Shown: in pieces, positions 8,283 to 16,422 of the stretch
How positions within the stretch are numbered: the first letter of the stretch is position 1
Layout of the letters: each line of letters opens with the position of its first letter
Origin: Bacteroidota bacterium
GTDB taxonomy: Bacteria > Bacteroidota > Bacteroidia > Chitinophagales > Chitinophagaceae
Direction of reading: 5' to 3'
Assembly: GCA_023430465.1 (NCBI GenBank)
Contig: JAEZAM010000032.1
Coordinates: 1 to 27,765, forward strand
Length of the DNA stretch: 27,765 nucleotides
Position numbers and translations under genes: made by a program
The notes under the pieces: generated by a model
Database searches by the model: none
Told to the model about the DNA's origin: nothing
The model's input: the letters and a program-made list of their open reading frames with translations, nothing else

Positions 8283-9378
8283 CTTGGTGGACAGGCCAAC
8301 GTACCGGGTGTCGGTGGTACATGGAAAGACCTTACCGATTCCGTGAACCAGATGGCCTCCAACCTTACCGGCCAGGTGCGGAACATTGCCGAGGTGGCCA
8401 TCGCTGTGGCGAACGGTGACATGTCGCGTAAGATCACCGTTGACGTACGTGGTGAAATCCTCCAGTTGAAAGAAACACTCAACACGATGGTGGATCAGCT
8501 CCGTGCCTTCGCATCGGAAGTGACCCGTGTGGCACGAGAGGTGGGAACGGATGGTAAACTTGGCGGACAGGCGTTTGTACCAGGTGTTGCGGGTACATGG
8601 AAAGATCTTACTGACTCCGTAAACCAGATGACCGGTAACCTTACCGCTCAGGTAAGAAATATTGCGGAAGTGACCAAAGCCGTGGCTTCCGGTGACCTTA
8701 CCAAGAAAGTGACCATCGATGTAAAAGGGGAGATCTTCGACCTGAAAAACACCATCAATACGATGGTGGACCAATTGAACTCCTTCGCCTTCGAGGTAAC
8801 GCGTGTGGCACGTGAGGTGGGTACAGAAGGTAAACTTGGCGGACAGGCCGAAGTACAGGGCGTGGCCGGTACGTGGAAGGACCTTACCGACTCGGTGAAC
8901 ATGATGGCTTCCAATCTTACCAACCAGGTACGTGGTATCGCCAAGGTGGTAACAGCCGTAGCAACAGGTAACCTCAAACAAAAACTCTCCATCGTTTCCC
9001 GAGGTGAGGTGGCGCAACTGATCGATACCATCAATGAAATGATCGATACCCTGGCGGTGTTCGCCGACCAGGTGACAAACGTGGCGCGTGAAGTGGGTGT
9101 GGAAGGCCGGCTGGGTGGTCAGTCATCCGTACCAGGTGCATCCGGTATCTGGAAGAACCTTACGGAGAACGTAAACCAGCTCGCTGAGAACCTTACCACG
9201 CAGGTGCGTGCGATCTCCGATGTGGCCAGCGCGGTGACAAAAGGTGACCTTACACAGATGATCAGCGTGGAAGCAAAAGGTGAGGTGGAAGAATTGAAAG
9301 ATACCATCAACCAGATGATCGCCAACCTGAAGCAGACCACACAACGTAACCAGGAACAGGACTGGCTGAAATCCAACC
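6375..9378 (+). repeat. Tandem array of 276-bp HAMP units
   Basis: Units starting with a Trp codon lie at 6666, 6942, 7218, 7494, 7770, 8046, 8322, 8598, 8874 and 9150, exactly 276 bases apart with no indel. A divergent 291-base first unit precedes them (6375), and the tenth runs into the linker before the GAF domain. Units 3 and 5 (7218, 7770) share a long almost identical stretch around GGATCC, and units 3 and 4 share a LEVGT variant, pointing to duplication or gene conversion within the array. Each 92-residue unit probably folds as two stacked HAMP modules. Confidence 0.9.
8280..8282 (+). other. In-frame nonsense codon interrupting the poly-HAMP kinase
   Basis: GGT-TAA-CTT where neighbouring repeat units read GGT-AAA-CTT (or AAA-CTC): a single A-to-T change converts the lysine codon of GKLGGQA into ochre. 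Reading frame and repeat period are unchanged on both sides. Confidence 0.9.
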
Positions 9379-12131
9379 TGGCGAAATTCACGCAGATGCT
9401 GCAAGGACAAAAAGATCTTAACACGGTAACCCGTAGGATTCTTTCAGAACTTGCACAGGTGGTAAATGCGCAAAAAGGCATGTTCTACATCCTCGAGCAG
9501 GATGAAAACCTGCGCAATCAAAAACTGAAACTCTTCGCTGCTTATGCATTCGGTGACGAAGTGAAAACCTCACGCGAATTTGCCCTCGGCGAAGGCCTCG
9601 TTGGACAGTGCGCCGTGGAAAAAGAACGTATCCTGCTTTCCAACGTTCCAAAAAATTATATCAAGATCGGATCAGGACTTGGGAAAGCAGCACCGGTAAA
9701 CCTGATCGTGTTGCCGGTATTATTTGAAAAAGAGATCAAAGCGGTTATCGAACTTGCCTCCTTCGACACATTCAGTGAAACCCACCTTGACTTCCTTAGC
9801 CAGTTGACCGAGTCGATCGGTATCGTATTGAACACCATCGAAGCAAACTCACGTACAGAGAGCCTGCTGGAACAGTCGCAGTCGCTCACGGATGAGCTGC
9901 GCCGGACAAACGAAGAGCTCCAGGACAAGGCCCACCTGCTCGTGAAACAAAAAGAAGAAGTGGAAGCAAAGAACAAGGAGGTGGAAGAAGCCAGGCTGTC
10001 GCTGGAAGAAAAAGCAGAACAGTTGCAGCTTACATCAAAATACAAATCCGAGTTTCTCGCGAATATGTCGCACGAGCTTCGGACACCGCTCAACTCGCTC
10101 CTGATCCTCGCACAACAATTGTATGAGAACCATGACGGCAACCTGAATGAAAAGCAGGTCAGCTATGCGAAGACCATTCACAGTTGCGGGGATGATCTAA
10201 TCCAGCTCATCAACGACATCCTGGATCTGTCCAAGATCGAATCAGGTTATATCTCCACCGATTTTGTCAACCTGCAGTTCCATGACATCACCTCGTTTGT
10301 TGAAACAACCTTTAAACACATTTCCGAAAATAAGAACCTTCGCTTCAGCATCGAGACTGCGGACAACCTGCCGCCAAGTCTTGAGACGGATGCACAGCGA
10401 CTCAACCAGATTCTCAAGAACCTGCTGTCAAATGCATTCAAGTTCACAGAAAAAGGGGAAGTAAGATTCCGCATTTACAAAGCGGATCACAACTGGAGGC
10501 AAAGCAATCCGAACCTGGATAATGCAGCAAATGTTGTTGCCTTCGAGATCAAAGACACCGGCATCGGGATTTCCAAGGATAAACAGAACATCATTTTCGA
10601 AGCCTTCCAGCAGGCGGAAGGCTCTACGAGCCGGAAGTACGGAGGTACTGGTCTCGGACTCTCTATCAGCCGTGGTCTGGCCGACCTTCTTGGGGGTTCC
10701 ATCGAATTGAACAGTGAAGCCGGACATGGAAGCACCTTCACACTCTTCCTGCCGACGGAATACAATCCCATCCTGACAAAACGTGAGAAACCAGCGAGTC
10801 TGCAGGTTAGTTCATATAAATTGTCGGAAGGACTGGAAGGAAACCTGAATCTGCAATCAGTGCGTGCAGTGAAGATGACCGAAACGAAAGACCTCGATGC
10901 ATTGAATGAGATCATCAATGATATGGGTGACGACAGGACAAATATCGTGTCGGGAGACCGCGTTGTGCTGGTGATCGAAGATGATATCCGTTTCGGCAAG
11001 ATCATGATCGAAAAAGCCCACGAAATGGGATTGAAGGCCGTTGTTGCAGCAAGCTTTGGCGACGTATTCGACCTGGTGAATAAATACAACCCGATAGCCG
11101 TGACGCTCGATGTGAAATTGCCCGATGCAAGCGGCTGGCGTATCCTGGACCTGTTCAAGAACGATATCAACTTCCGTCATATCCCTGTACATCTTATATC
11201 GGGTGAAGAAAACAGGTTACTGGCAATGCATCGTGGGGCAAGAAGCTTCCAGTTGAAGCCGCTCAAGACCGAAGCCCTGACCGTTCTTTTCAATGACATC
11301 GTTGAATACAATAAGATCAAGACAAAGCGGCTGCTGGTGGTGGAAGACAATGAACTTGATTCATCACAGGTGGCTAAAATTCTGGATAACGGGGAACTCG
11401 TGGACCTTGATATCGTGTCATCCGGAAAAGAAGCTCTCGAAAAGATCAGGCAAAATGATTATGATGGCATCATCGTGGATTATATGCTCCCGGATATTGG
11501 CGGACTGGAGATCGTAACGGAGATCAGCAACATCCGGAAAACACATATGACGCCGGTACTGATATACTCCGCAAGGGATTTTTCACCGAAAGAACGAACC
11601 CAGCTTAAGCAATACGCTAACCGCATACTGTTGAAGGATGTCACATCACTTGACCTGTTGCTGGAAGAAACCGTTATGCTGCTTCACCTCGATCACAAGC
11701 AATTGCTGCCTGAGAAACGCAAGCTGATAGAGAACCTGCGGGCGAAAAATGACGTGCTGACACATAAGAAAGTGTTGGTGGTGGATGATGATGTGCGAAA
11801 CCTGTTTGCGCTGACCACCGCCTTCGAACGCTATAACATCAATACCATTACTGCGGAAAGCGGCCAGGAAGCCATGAATATCCTGGAAGAAAACCATGAC
11901 ATCGACATGGTATTGATGGACATTATGATGCCGGAGATGGATGGTTATGAAACTACCCAAAAGATCCGGCGTGAACACAAGAACAATTCTCTCCCCATCA
12001 TCGCAGTAACCGCGAAAGCAATGAAAGGCGACCGAGAGAAATGTATCGAGGCCGGTGCATCCGATTATATTACCAAACCTGTAAAGATCGATCAGCTTCT
12101 CTCCCTGATGAGAGTGTGGCTTTATAAATAA
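8343..12131 (+). CDS. Nik1-like hybrid histidine kinase, catalytic part (HAMP-GAF-HK-REC-REC-REC)
   Basis: The first possible start after the TAA is GTG 8343 (or ATG 8352) inside a HAMP unit, with no clear ribosome-binding region, so this is probably the rest of the 5997 gene; the frame is identical. Whole-gene residue numbers: HAMP units to about 1128; GAF domain about 1140-1290; coiled coil about 1290-1350; His1359 in NMSHELRTPLNS; ATPase domain about 1460-1590 with DTGIGIS and GGTGLGLS; then three receivers with phospho-acceptors Asp1705 (LDVKLP), Asp1828 (VDYMLP) and Asp1975 (MDIMMPEMDG). REC2 has LLKDVT where a KP pair is usual and may be atypical. There is no membrane segment, so the protein is cytoplasmic, and no HPt domain. 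The next kinase gene starts six bases after its stop, so the two should be co-transcribed. Confidence 0.85.
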   Translation: MNQMASNLTGQVRNIAEVAIAVANGDMSRKITVDVRGEILQLKETLNTMVDQLRAFASEVTRVAREVGTDGKLGGQAFVPGVAGTWKDLTDSVNQMTGNLTAQVRNIAEVTKAVASGDLTKKVTIDVKGEIFDLKNTINTMVDQLNSFAFEVTRVAREVGTEGKLGGQAEVQGVAGTWKDLTDSVNMMASNLTNQVRGIAKVVTAVATGNLKQKLSIVSRGEVAQLIDTINEMIDTLAVFADQVTNVAREVGVEGRLGGQSSVPGASGIWKNLTENVNQLAENLTTQVRAISDVASAVTKGDLTQMISVEAKGEVEELKDTINQMIANLKQTTQRNQEQDWLKSNLAKFTQMLQGQKDLNTVTRRILSELAQVVNAQKGMFYILEQDENLRNQKLKLFAAYAFGDEVKTSREFALGEGLVGQCAVEKERILLSNVPKNYIKIGSGLGKAAPVNLIVLPVLFEKEIKAVIELASFDTFSETHLDFLSQLTESIGIVLNTIEANSRTESLLEQSQSLTDELRRTNEELQDKAHLLVKQKEEVEAKNKEVEEARLSLEEKAEQLQLTSKYKSEFLANMSHELRTPLNSLLILAQQLYENHDGNLNEKQVSYAKTIHSCGDDLIQLINDILDLSKIESGYISTDFVNLQFHDITSFVETTFKHISENKNLRFSIETADNLPPSLETDAQRLNQILKNLLSNAFKFTEKGEVRFRIYKADHNWRQSNPNLDNAANVVAFEIKDTGIGISKDKQNIIFEAFQQAEGSTSRKYGGTGLGLSISRGLADLLGGSIELNSEAGHGSTFTLFLPTEYNPILTKREKPASLQVSSYKLSEGLEGNLNLQSVRAVKMTETKDLDALNEIINDMGDDRTNIVSGDRVVLVIEDDIRFGKIMIEKAHEMGLKAVVAASFGDVFDLVNKYNPIAVTLDVKLPDASGWRILDLFKNDINFRHIPVHLISGEENRLLAMHRGARSFQLKPLKTEALTVLFNDIVEYNKIKTKRLLVVEDNELDSSQVAKILDNGELVDLDIVSSGKEALEKIRQNDYDGIIVDYMLPDIGGLEIVTEISNIRKTHMTPVLIYSARDFSPKERTQLKQYANRILLKDVTSLDLLLEETVMLLHLDHKQLLPEKRKLIENLRAKNDVLTHKKVLVVDDDVRNLFALTTAFERYNINTITAESGQEAMNILEENHDIDMVLMDIMMPEMDGYETTQKIRREHKNNSLPIIAVTAKAMKGDREKCIEAGASDYITKPVKIDQLLSLMRVWLYK

Positions 12132-12137
12132 TAGCTG

Positions 12138-13418
12138 ATGGAAAGCCCGGAACAAAAAACATCGATACCGAAATCAGATATCAAGATCCTCGTGGTGGAC
12201 GATCGGGAAGACAACCTCTTCTCGATCGAGGCCATCCTGGAAAAAGATAATTACACGATCGTAAAGGCAAACTCCGGTCGCGCAGCCCTGAAGATCCTGT
12301 TGACACAGCATGATTTTTCCCTGATCCTCATGGATGTGCAGATGCCTGACCTGAGCGGGTTTGAGACAGCCACGATCATCTACGAGCGGGACAAACTCAA
12401 GGATATCCCCATCATCTTCATTACCGCTCACAACTATGATGAAGACATCATCTTCAAAGGATATCGAATGGGTGGTGTAGACTATATCTATAAGCCGATC
12501 AATCCGGAATTGCTTCGGGTGAAAGTTGGTGTGTTCGTTGAACTATACCGTAAGAACCAGGAACTGATACTGCATGAAAAGAAACTGCTCGCAGCTAATC
12601 GCTCCCTTCAAAAGGAGATAGAGGAACGCCGTGCATCGGAGGAAAAAGTCCGCCTACTCAACCAGCAGCTTGTTGAGAACAATGCCCATCTCAAATCGGT
12701 GAATGAAGAGCTCGACCAGTTCGCCTATGTGGCCTCCCACGATCTCCAGGAACCATTGCGAAAGATCCAGGTCTTCAGCGATAAGATCATGCTCAAGCAA
12801 TCACATGATGAGGAATCTGAAAAATATTTCCGCAAGATCATCAGTTCTTCACGCCGCATGCAATCACTGATCAATGACCTGCTCAGCTTTTCAAGGCATT
12901 CCCTTGCGGCTGCGGATTTTCAGCTCGCAGACCTCAACCAGGTGATCCGGGATTCAATGGTCGAGTTGGAAATAGAACTTGAAAAAACAGGAGCTACGAT
13001 CAATTTCCAGGACCTCCCCACCCTTCCGGTCATCCCCAGCCTCATGCAGCAATTGTTCTATAACCTCATCAGCAACGCGATTAAATTCCGGAAAAAAGAT
13101 GTGCCGCCTGTCGTTACAATTAGTTCGCATATATTGATGGGCCCGGATGTGGCTAAACTTACCCGTAATGCATACCAGGGCGATCATCACATCATCCAGG
13201 TGCAGGATAATGGAATAGGCTTTGACGACAAATACTCAGATGAAATCTTTCGCGTATTCAAACGGCTGCACAGCTATCATGAGTTTGAAGGGACGGGCGT
13301 AGGCCTGTCCATCTGCAGAAAGATCATCGATAAACACAATGGTTTTATCGTCGCAACAGGAAAACCAGATGTGGGTGCAACTTTCCGGGTAGGTATCCCG
13401 GTAAAAACTGAAGGCTAG
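12138..13418 (+). CDS. Response regulator-histidine kinase hybrid
   Basis: 426 residues, soluble. A receiver domain (about 14-130) has Asp21/Asp22, phospho-acceptor Asp66 in LMDVQMPDLSG, a Thr in FITAH and Lys in YIYKPIN. A coiled coil (about 140-190) leads to His201 in VASHDLQEPLRKI, then the ATPase domain with LISNAIKFR, VQDNGIGFD and GTGVGLSICRK. The HDLQEP H-box is the type found in phytochrome-like and osmosensor-type soluble kinases. It begins six bases after the giant poly-HAMP kinase, so it is probably its operon partner, with its receiver taking phosphate from that kinase. Its TAG overlaps the TAG of the convergent galactokinase within a shared CTAG (13415-13418). Confidence 0.9.
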   Translation: MESPEQKTSIPKSDIKILVVDDREDNLFSIEAILEKDNYTIVKANSGRAALKILLTQHDFSLILMDVQMPDLSGFETATIIYERDKLKDIPIIFITAHNYDEDIIFKGYRMGGVDYIYKPINPELLRVKVGVFVELYRKNQELILHEKKLLAANRSLQKEIEERRASEEKVRLLNQQLVENNAHLKSVNEELDQFAYVASHDLQEPLRKIQVFSDKIMLKQSHDEESEKYFRKIISSSRRMQSLINDLLSFSRHSLAAADFQLADLNQVIRDSMVELEIELEKTGATINFQDLPTLPVIPSLMQQLFYNLISNAIKFRKKDVPPVVTISSHILMGPDVAKLTRNAYQGDHHIIQVQDNGIGFDDKYSDEIFRVFKRLHSYHEFEGTGVGLSICRKIIDKHNGFIVATGKPDVGATFRVGIPVKTEG

Positions 13419-14611
13419 CCGCGGATGGTATTCATTCCCTGCTGAATGATCGTCGTACCCGTATCTGTATTTGCGACATAGGCGGTGAGTTTCCTGCCCA
13501 TCTTTGCATTGTAGGCTTCAGTAGCAGCACCAATAACACTTTCCACCGCGTTTTCTTCAATGATGTTGATCGTGCATCCGCCGAAACCACCACCCATCAT
13601 ACGCGCGCCCTTAATCGCGGGATACTGCCTGACGAAATCCACCAGGAAATCAAGCTCCGGGCAACTCACTTCATATTCCCGGCTCAATCCATCATGTGCA
13701 GCATACATCAATTTACCAAGCGTGCCGATATCCTGTTTTTCAAGTGCAGCGCAGGCGTCAAGCAGACGCTGGTTTTCGGCAAGAACAAAACGGCAACGCC
13801 TGTATGCCAGAGGATCTTCGTCCTTCACATATTGATCCAGCCATTCCTGGCGAACATCACGAAGGCTTTCTACTTTCGGATGATGCTTTTTTACAAGCGC
13901 CACACCATGTTCGCACTGTTCGCGCCGCGTATTGTACTCCGTTGAGGCAAGTGAGTGCTTGACATTTGTATCAAGCAGCACCACACTCATGCCTTCCAGG
14001 TTGAAAGGCACATATTCATAAGCAAGAGACCGGCAGTCCAGCCGGATGACGTATCCTTTTTTCCCGAACATGGATGCAAACTGATCCATTATTCCGCATT
14101 GAACGCCGGCATAGGTATGCTCGGCCAATTGAGCCATCCGTGTGAGTGTAAGACGATCAAATCCTGCATCAGCGATTTGGTTCAGTCCCATTGCCATCGC
14201 GCACTCAACCGCCGCGGAGGAAGATAATCCCGCACCGATCGGAATATCACCGGTCAGTGCAGCATCGAAGCCAGGCACCTGGATGCCGGAGCGGACGAAC
14301 TGGTCAACAACCCCCAGCATGTAATTGGGCCAGCTTTCATCTTCCACTGGCTTCATGGTGGAGACGGTCGTCCTGTGATAGCCGTTCATGTCCACGCCGT
14401 ACAGATGGATCTCATCATCCTCACGCGGCGTGATAGCAATGTAAGCGGCCTTGTCGATAGCTGCGGGCAAAACAAATCCTTCATTGTAGTCTGTATGTTC
14501 CCCAATTACATTGATCCGGCCTGGAGAATAAACTACTATAGTATTTTCCTTAATATAACTGTCCAGCTTTTCCATTGCAGCCACTGCGCCTGCCGGTATA
14601 TCTATTTTCAT
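13415..14611 (-). CDS. galK: Galactokinase
   Basis: Phosphorylates galactose at C1 with ATP, the first committed step of the Leloir pathway, in the cytoplasm. The galactokinase signature SPGRINVIGEHTDYNEGF lies near the N-terminus, the GHMP ATP-binding loop IGAGLSSSAAVECA in the middle, and the third GHMP motif ARMMGGGFGGCTI near the C-terminus. At 398 residues from ATG 14611 it has the normal length. The frame is open to 14659, but those 16 extra residues (MYYFHPPC...) come from an AT-rich region holding an inverted repeat and a possible promoter, so MKIDIPAGA at 14611 is taken as the start. No other galactose genes are adjacent, so it appears to be a stand-alone gene. The last base pairs overlap the stop of the convergent kinase gene. 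Confidence 0.95.
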   Translation of the reverse strand: MKIDIPAGAVAAMEKLDSYIKENTIVVYSPGRINVIGEHTDYNEGFVLPAAIDKAAYIAITPREDDEIHLYGVDMNGYHRTTVSTMKPVEDESWPNYMLGVVDQFVRSGIQVPGFDAALTGDIPIGAGLSSSAAVECAMAMGLNQIADAGFDRLTLTRMAQLAEHTYAGVQCGIMDQFASMFGKKGYVIRLDCRSLAYEYVPFNLEGMSVVLLDTNVKHSLASTEYNTRREQCEHGVALVKKHHPKVESLRDVRQEWLDQYVKDEDPLAYRRCRFVLAENQRLLDACAALEKQDIGTLGKLMYAAHDGLSREYEVSCPELDFLVDFVRQYPAIKGARMMGGGFGGCTINIIEENAVESVIGAATEAYNAKMGRKLTAYVANTDTGTTIIQQGMNTIRG

Positions 14612-14615
14612 CGTA

Positions 14616-14657
14616 GTATTATTTTCAAAATTTGGGCATGGAGGGTGAAAATAATAC
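14616..14657 (-). promoter_or_regulatory. Inverted repeat over the probable galK promoter
   Basis: Perfect 11-bp inverted repeat GTATTATTTTC (14616-14626) / GAAAATAATAC (14647-14657) with a 20-base spacer, ending five bases upstream of the galK ATG. On the minus strand a TTTG (14660-14657) and an AAATTTTG (14633-14626) lie 23 bases apart, a weak Bacteroidota -33/-7 pair, so the repeat would cover the promoter. It could be an operator or a 5'-UTR stem. Confidence 0.4.
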
Positions 14658-14684
14658 AAAAGAGAATATCAGGCCAGAATGGAT

Positions 14685-14732
14685 TGAGGTTGAGGCTGAG
14701 GTGGAGGCTGAGGTTGAGGTTGAGGTTGAGGG
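14685..14732. repeat. Degenerate hexamer array (TGAGGT/C)n
   Basis: Eight consecutive 6-bp units, mostly TGAGGT with TGAGGC and one GGAGGC variant, followed by an AT-rich tract with ATGAAAA repeats (14733-14766). It lies between galK and the first gene remnant and marks the left edge of the AT-rich accessory stretch. Short open frames crossing it (for example Leu/Asn-Leu repeats on the minus strand) are artefacts. Confidence 0.85.
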
Positions 14733-14826
14733 AGAAATTAAAAATTATAAATGAAAAATGAAAAAACAAGGTGCTTCTCTTTCTCGCTCCAACACGAAAC
14801 CCGTATCCCCATCCCGCATGCGGTAA

Positions 14827-15173
14827 GCCAGCATTCATCTCAATACGCATCCGGATAAAGAATTCAACGCTACCGTAAACAAGATATTACCGGCTTTTGA
14901 CGAAAGCCAACAGTCTTATATCATTCACGCCATATTGGACAATCCGCCGGCGTTGGTGCTTTACGGCACGCAATTACAGGCAAATTTTATTTCCGGCGAA
15001 CGCAAAGATGTACTTGTCATTCCTATTGACGCACTTATCCGTGACCACTTCGTGAAGGTCAAAAACGGAAAGGAAACCAAGGTAACTACAGGAGAAAACT
15101 GGGCGAATGGATAGAGATTACTTCCGGCCTTTCCGAAACCGATGTAATGCTCATTCCGAAACCGAAAAAGTAA
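14827..15173 (+). pseudogene. Remnant of an RND efflux periplasmic adaptor (HlyD/membrane fusion protein), C-terminus only
   Basis: No start codon: the frame opens just after a stop and reads in from the low-complexity region. The translation contains DESQQSYIIHAILDN, LYGTQLQANF, DVLVIPIDALIRD and FVKVKNGKETKVTTG, characteristic of the last barrel and membrane-proximal part of Bacteroidota CusB/HlyD-like adaptors, which link an inner-membrane RND pump to the outer-membrane channel. At about 15100 the frame shifts by an apparent 2-base insertion; it resumes as GEWIEITSGLSETDV...IPKPKK and ends at the TAA at 15171. The N-terminal two thirds and the pump genes are absent. About 115 residues survive. 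Non-functional. Confidence 0.75.
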
Positions 15174-15854
15174 TGCCGATGCTTATCCATATCGGGCATG
15201 TCAGGAACAACCCGGAATATCTTCAGGAAATCATAGCCAAAACCAATGCACAACAACCCGATGTTATTGTTCTGACCGGTGATGATATCATGCAGAACTT
15301 GCATTGGATGAAAAATATTTTGAACCCTTGAAACAGTTTACTGCTCCCGTAAATTTTTTTGGAAGGCAATCACGTTGAATATGTGGGCGTAAATGAGATC
15401 ATGGAGAAAATGCGGAAAATGGGCGTACGTGTATAGGAAGATGAAATGACCACGTTTGGTGAGCTACAGATTATAGGACTGAATCTTATGCCACCCAACC
15501 GTGAAAAAGCAGACCGGAATACCTTATCGGCTACTTCTACCGTTCAGGAAATGCTTATCAAGCTGAAACCGGATGCTTCCAGACCAACCGTCGTATTGCA
15601 TCACGGTCCCAACGGTATCCGATATGCCGACGAGCATGGTGTGGATCTGTATCTGGCAGGGCATACCCACGGCGGACAATTGTTCCCCATGCCTGGGTAG
15701 CCCAAATGGATTTTGAATACAACAAAGGACTGCACCGATACGGAAACACGAACGTTTTTGTGTCGCGGGCATCGGTACGTACGGCCCGCCGATGCGTGAA
15801 CGCACAAACAGCGAGATCGTGGTGCTGAATTTGAAACCTCAGAATAGAAAGTAA
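15173..15854 (+). pseudogene. Degraded calcineurin-like metallophosphoesterase
   Basis: Pieces of one phosphoesterase appear in order across shifting frames: QQPDVIVLTGD, then EKYFEPLKQFTAPV after a shift near 15300, EGNHVEYVGVNEI after another near 15357, a nonsense TAG at 15434, VVLHHGPNGI and LAGHTHGGQLFPM, then shifts near 15695 and 15767 before GIGTYGPPMRERTNSEIV and a final TAA at 15852. GNH and GHTH are metal-ligand motifs of the YaeI/YkuE-like family of membrane-associated phosphoesterases. The first metal motif (DxH) and the upstream membrane segment are missing. At least five disabling changes mean it is a pseudogene. Its first in-frame ATG overlaps the stop of the adaptor remnant (TAATG). 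Confidence 0.8.
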
Positions 15855-15871
15855 CCGGTTTTTAAAACAGT

Positions 15872-16267
15872 TTACCCGGATATAATGACTTTATCAGTCT
15901 TTCTTTCCTCCATCCCATTAAGCGTAATCTCCCGATGTTGCAAGCCCCATTCCACCATTTTTTGGATGACCTCATAAAGCTGCTCACCTGAAGGTGTCAA
16001 TTCATACTCGATCAAAACCGGTGTGGAGTTAATCACATTTCTCCTGACCACGCCGTTGACTTCCAGCTCTTTCAGCTCCTTGGAAACCATTCGGGGCGTA
16101 ATATCCGTAATTGCCCTTTGTATATCCGTAAAACGTTTTTTACCACTGAGCAAGGTGCATACCACCGCCAGTTTCCATTTGCCGCTCACCACATTCAGAG
16201 TGTCTGTCAGTGCCACAATTAAACCCCTGTCGCACTTCATAATATCTGAATACCTGCTATCCATCAT
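15872..16267 (-). CDS. HxlR-family transcriptional regulator
   Basis: 131 residues with the winged-helix layout of the HxlR family: a cysteine near the N-terminus (MKCDRG), then VVSGKWKLAVVCTLL, KRFTDIQRAI, ITPRMVSKELKELEVNGVV and a wing followed by YELTPSGEQLYEVI and WGLQH. HxlR proteins are dimeric repressors or activators that often sense electrophiles or oxidants through that cysteine and control a divergent oxidoreductase gene. Here it is divergent from a QorB-like reductase across a 155-base AT-rich region with repeated TATAG motifs, the same arrangement as ytfH/qorB in E. coli. ATG 16264 is an alternative start. Confidence 0.9.
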   Translation of the reverse strand: MMDSRYSDIMKCDRGLIVALTDTLNVVSGKWKLAVVCTLLSGKKRFTDIQRAITDITPRMVSKELKELEVNGVVRRNVINSTPVLIEYELTPSGEQLYEVIQKMVEWGLQHREITLNGMEERKTDKVIISG

Positions 16268-16321
16268 TCCAATTATTTTGTTCGTAAAATTCCTGTCAAT
16301 AACTACTATTATTTATATGAC

Positions 16322-16363
16322 CTATACATCTATATAGCACTATACAATCATATAGTCATATAG
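16322..16363. promoter_or_regulatory. Candidate HxlR operator region
   Basis: A cluster of related TATA(G/C) motifs: CTATAC (16322), palindrome CTATATAG (16330-16337), inverted pair ACTATA/TATAGT (16339-16344/16351-16356) and direct repeat CATATAG at 16349 and 16357 (8-base spacing). It lies between the two divergent genes, upstream of the -7 box at 16383. Confidence 0.35.
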
Positions 16364-16382
16364 AATGTATATCAAATATAGG

Positions 16383-16390
16383 TAACTTTG
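16383..16390 (+). promoter_or_regulatory. -7 box of the QorB-like gene
   Basis: TAACTTTG is a perfect TAnnTTTG, the Bacteroidota -7 element, 32 bases before the start codon. No good TTTG was found 19-21 bases upstream, which may mean dependence on an activator. Confidence 0.5.
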
Positions 16391-16422
16391 TCACATCAGA
16401 AAATAGTAAACAAACAGAAAAA

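Noticed and set aside
6506..9034. Series of minus-strand open frames across the HAMP array, including one of 307 codons
   Set aside because: They repeat with the 276-base period and mirror the coding repeat on the plus strand; shadows of the real gene.
14660..14826. CRISPR-like array at the hexamer repeat
   Set aside because: Units are contiguous six-base copies without spacers and no cas genes are nearby.
14608..14850. Minus-strand frame encoding Leu-Asn repeats
   Set aside because: It is the translation of the hexamer array and has no conserved domain.
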